This document shows positions 5,632-6,660 of a DNA stretch of 6,660 nucleotides, in pieces. The DNA lies in contig CAMLLI010000249.1 of NCBI GenBank assembly GCA_946480685.1, positions 1-6,660 of the forward strand. The letters are read 5' to 3'. The translations under genes were made by a program, and so were the position numbers. The stretch is from an uncultured Flammeovirgaceae bacterium (GTDB lineage: Bacteria > Bacteroidota > Bacteroidia > Cytophagales > Cyclobacteriaceae). The notes under the pieces are model-generated. The model saw nothing but the letters and a program-made list of their open reading frames with translations. It was not told the DNA's origin and did no database searches. Position 1 is the first letter of the stretch; every line of letters starts with the position of its first letter.

Positions 5632-6660
5632 ATGGAAATCCTTGAAAAAACATTTCAACACGTTGACTATCGTTGGGATAAAGCAAAAGAAGCTGCGCTG
5701 AAGAACGATGAAGTAGGTTTGCTGATTTACCGCTCCAACCTGTTAGGCTCTGATCTCCGCATTACCAACTACGGCGGTGGCAATACCAGTTGCAAGACAA
5801 TCGAGAAAGATCCGCTCACCAAAAATGAAACTGAAATTATGTGGGTAAAAGGTTCCGGTGGCGACATCGGTACTCTTACCAAAAGCGGTCTGGCCGCGCT
5901 TTATATGGAACGACTGCACGCGCTCAAGACTATATATAGGGGCTTGCAGTATGAAGATGAAATGGTAGAACTCTTCAATCATTGCATTTATGATCTTAAC
6001 TCGAAGGCTCCTTCTATCGATACTCCGCTGCATGCGTTCCTTCCGTTCAAACACATCGATCATTTACATCCGGATGCCGCCATTGCTATAGCAGCTTCGA
6101 AGGATGGCGAGCGTATAACCCAGGAGTTGTTCAACGGACAAATTGCATGGGTACCCTGGCAACGCCCCGGTTTTGATCTGGCCTTGAAACTTGATAAAGC
6201 GCTTAAAGACAATCCGGGTATACGCGGCATTATGCTGGGCGGACACGGCTTATTTACCTGGGGCGATACTTCGTTCGAATGCTATATCAACAGTCTTGAA
6301 GTAATTGATAAAGCTTCTGAATTTCTGCAGGAAAATTACGGCAAGAAAAGGCCGGTATTCGGTGGCAATAAAGTTACTGCTTTACCGAAAGAGAAACGTC
6401 AGCAGCAGGCCGCTGCACTTGCACCGGTACTGCGCGGACTTGCCTCCAGCCATGCGCGCATGGTAGGACACTTCACGGATGATGAACGCGTGCTCGAGTT
6501 TATCAACAGTAAAGATCTCGACAGACTTGCTCCACTCGGCACGAGTTGTCCGGATCACTTCCTGCGCACAAAGATAAAGCCGCTTGTGTTGAATATACCA
6601 GCCGATGCTGATCTCACAGACAAGCAAGCGCTCAAGGTAAATCTCGAAAAAGAATTTGAA
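5632..6660 (+). CDS. rhaEW: Bifunctional rhamnulose-1-phosphate aldolase/lactaldehyde dehydrogenase, 3' part cut by window end
   Basis: The reading frame opens at the ATG at 5632 and runs without a stop through base 6660, giving 343 residues; full-length relatives have about 700, so roughly half is visible. This part is the class II (zinc) aldolase domain. It shows NYGGGNTSCK (46-55), VKGSGGDIGTLTKSGLAAL (72-90), the metal-ligand motif HIDHLHPDA (141-149, with the H-L-H pair His144/His146), and GGHGLFTWG (203-211) supplying His205. The short-chain dehydrogenase domain expected at the C-terminus lies outside the window. The N-terminal wording (VDYRWDKAKEAAL, LLIYRSNLLGSDLRITNYGGG) is that of the rhamnulose-phosphate aldolase/dehydrogenase fusion known as RhaEW or RhaD_aldol-ADH. 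The aldolase splits L-rhamnulose 1-phosphate into dihydroxyacetone phosphate and L-lactaldehyde, and the dehydrogenase oxidises lactaldehyde to lactate. It is cytoplasmic and probably heads a rhamnose operon continuing to the right. The fusion name is from the family; the second half is not seen. Confidence 0.88.
   Translation, partial: MEILEKTFQHVDYRWDKAKEAALKNDEVGLLIYRSNLLGSDLRITNYGGGNTSCKTIEKDPLTKNETEIMWVKGSGGDIGTLTKSGLAALYMERLHALKTIYRGLQYEDEMVELFNHCIYDLNSKAPSIDTPLHAFLPFKHIDHLHPDAAIAIAASKDGERITQELFNGQIAWVPWQRPGFDLALKLDKALKDNPGIRGIMLGGHGLFTWGDTSFECYINSLEVIDKASEFLQENYGKKRPVFGGNKVTALPKEKRQQQAAALAPVLRGLASSHARMVGHFTDDERVLEFINSKDLDRLAPLGTSCPDHFLRTKIKPLVLNIPADADLTDKQALKVNLEKEFE

Noticed and set aside
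5381..5701. Open frame of 106 codons on the plus strand
   Set aside because: It runs through the terminator hairpin and overlaps the first 70 bases of the aldolase gene in another frame, with no recognisable domain.
5743..6246. Two minus-strand open frames inside the aldolase gene
   Set aside because: They are antisense to the conserved class II aldolase motifs and show no domain of their own.

Overview
The window looks like chromosomal DNA from a member of the Bacteroidota, probably of the Cytophagales/Chitinophagales type. The reasons are the lack of clear Shine-Dalgarno sequences before the genes, partial matches to the Bacteroidota promoter pattern (TTG near -33, TAnnTTTG near -7), exported sugar-processing enzymes with Tat or Sec signals, and a GntR-type winged helix fused to a LacI-like sugar-binding domain. 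GC content appears to be middling. The genus is inference; no marker gene is present.

Left arm (1-4145, all minus strand, read right to left): four tightly packed genes that look like one operon for breaking down rhamnogalacturonan (pectin). In transcription order they encode a Tat-exported GH43/GH117-like five-bladed beta-propeller glycosidase (3069-4145), a Tat-exported Gfo/Idh/MocA oxidoreductase with a cysteine cluster (1671-3038), a GH105 unsaturated rhamnogalacturonyl hydrolase (309-1661), and a CE12 rhamnogalacturonan acetylesterase (1-300) whose C-terminal part lies beyond the window edge. Gaps between them are 30, 9 and 8 bases.

Centre (4146-4296): a 151-base divergent control region with two different dyads. 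One is a 24-base near-perfect palindrome just ahead of the left operon, with a core of the LacI-family type (GCAATCGATTGC). The other is a 15-base palindrome (TTTGGTAATACCAAA) overlapping a possible promoter of the regulator gene.

Right arm (4297-6660, plus strand): a GntR/LacI-hybrid regulator (4297-5364), a rho-independent terminator (5402-5437), a 267-base intergenic stretch with a second dyad, and the first 343 codons of a bifunctional rhamnulose-1-phosphate aldolase/lactaldehyde dehydrogenase (5632 onward, cut by the window end).

How the parts fit: the left operon would deacetylate rhamnogalacturonan fragments and strip their unsaturated galacturonate ends, which frees L-rhamnose. The right arm would catabolise rhamnose in the cytoplasm. 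The regulator between them is a good candidate sensor of rhamnose or a derivative. The enzyme families are well supported by motifs; the effector, the operator assignments and the exact substrates of the propeller glycosidase and the oxidoreductase are inference. I found no CRISPR array, tRNA, rRNA, insertion sequence or phage gene.
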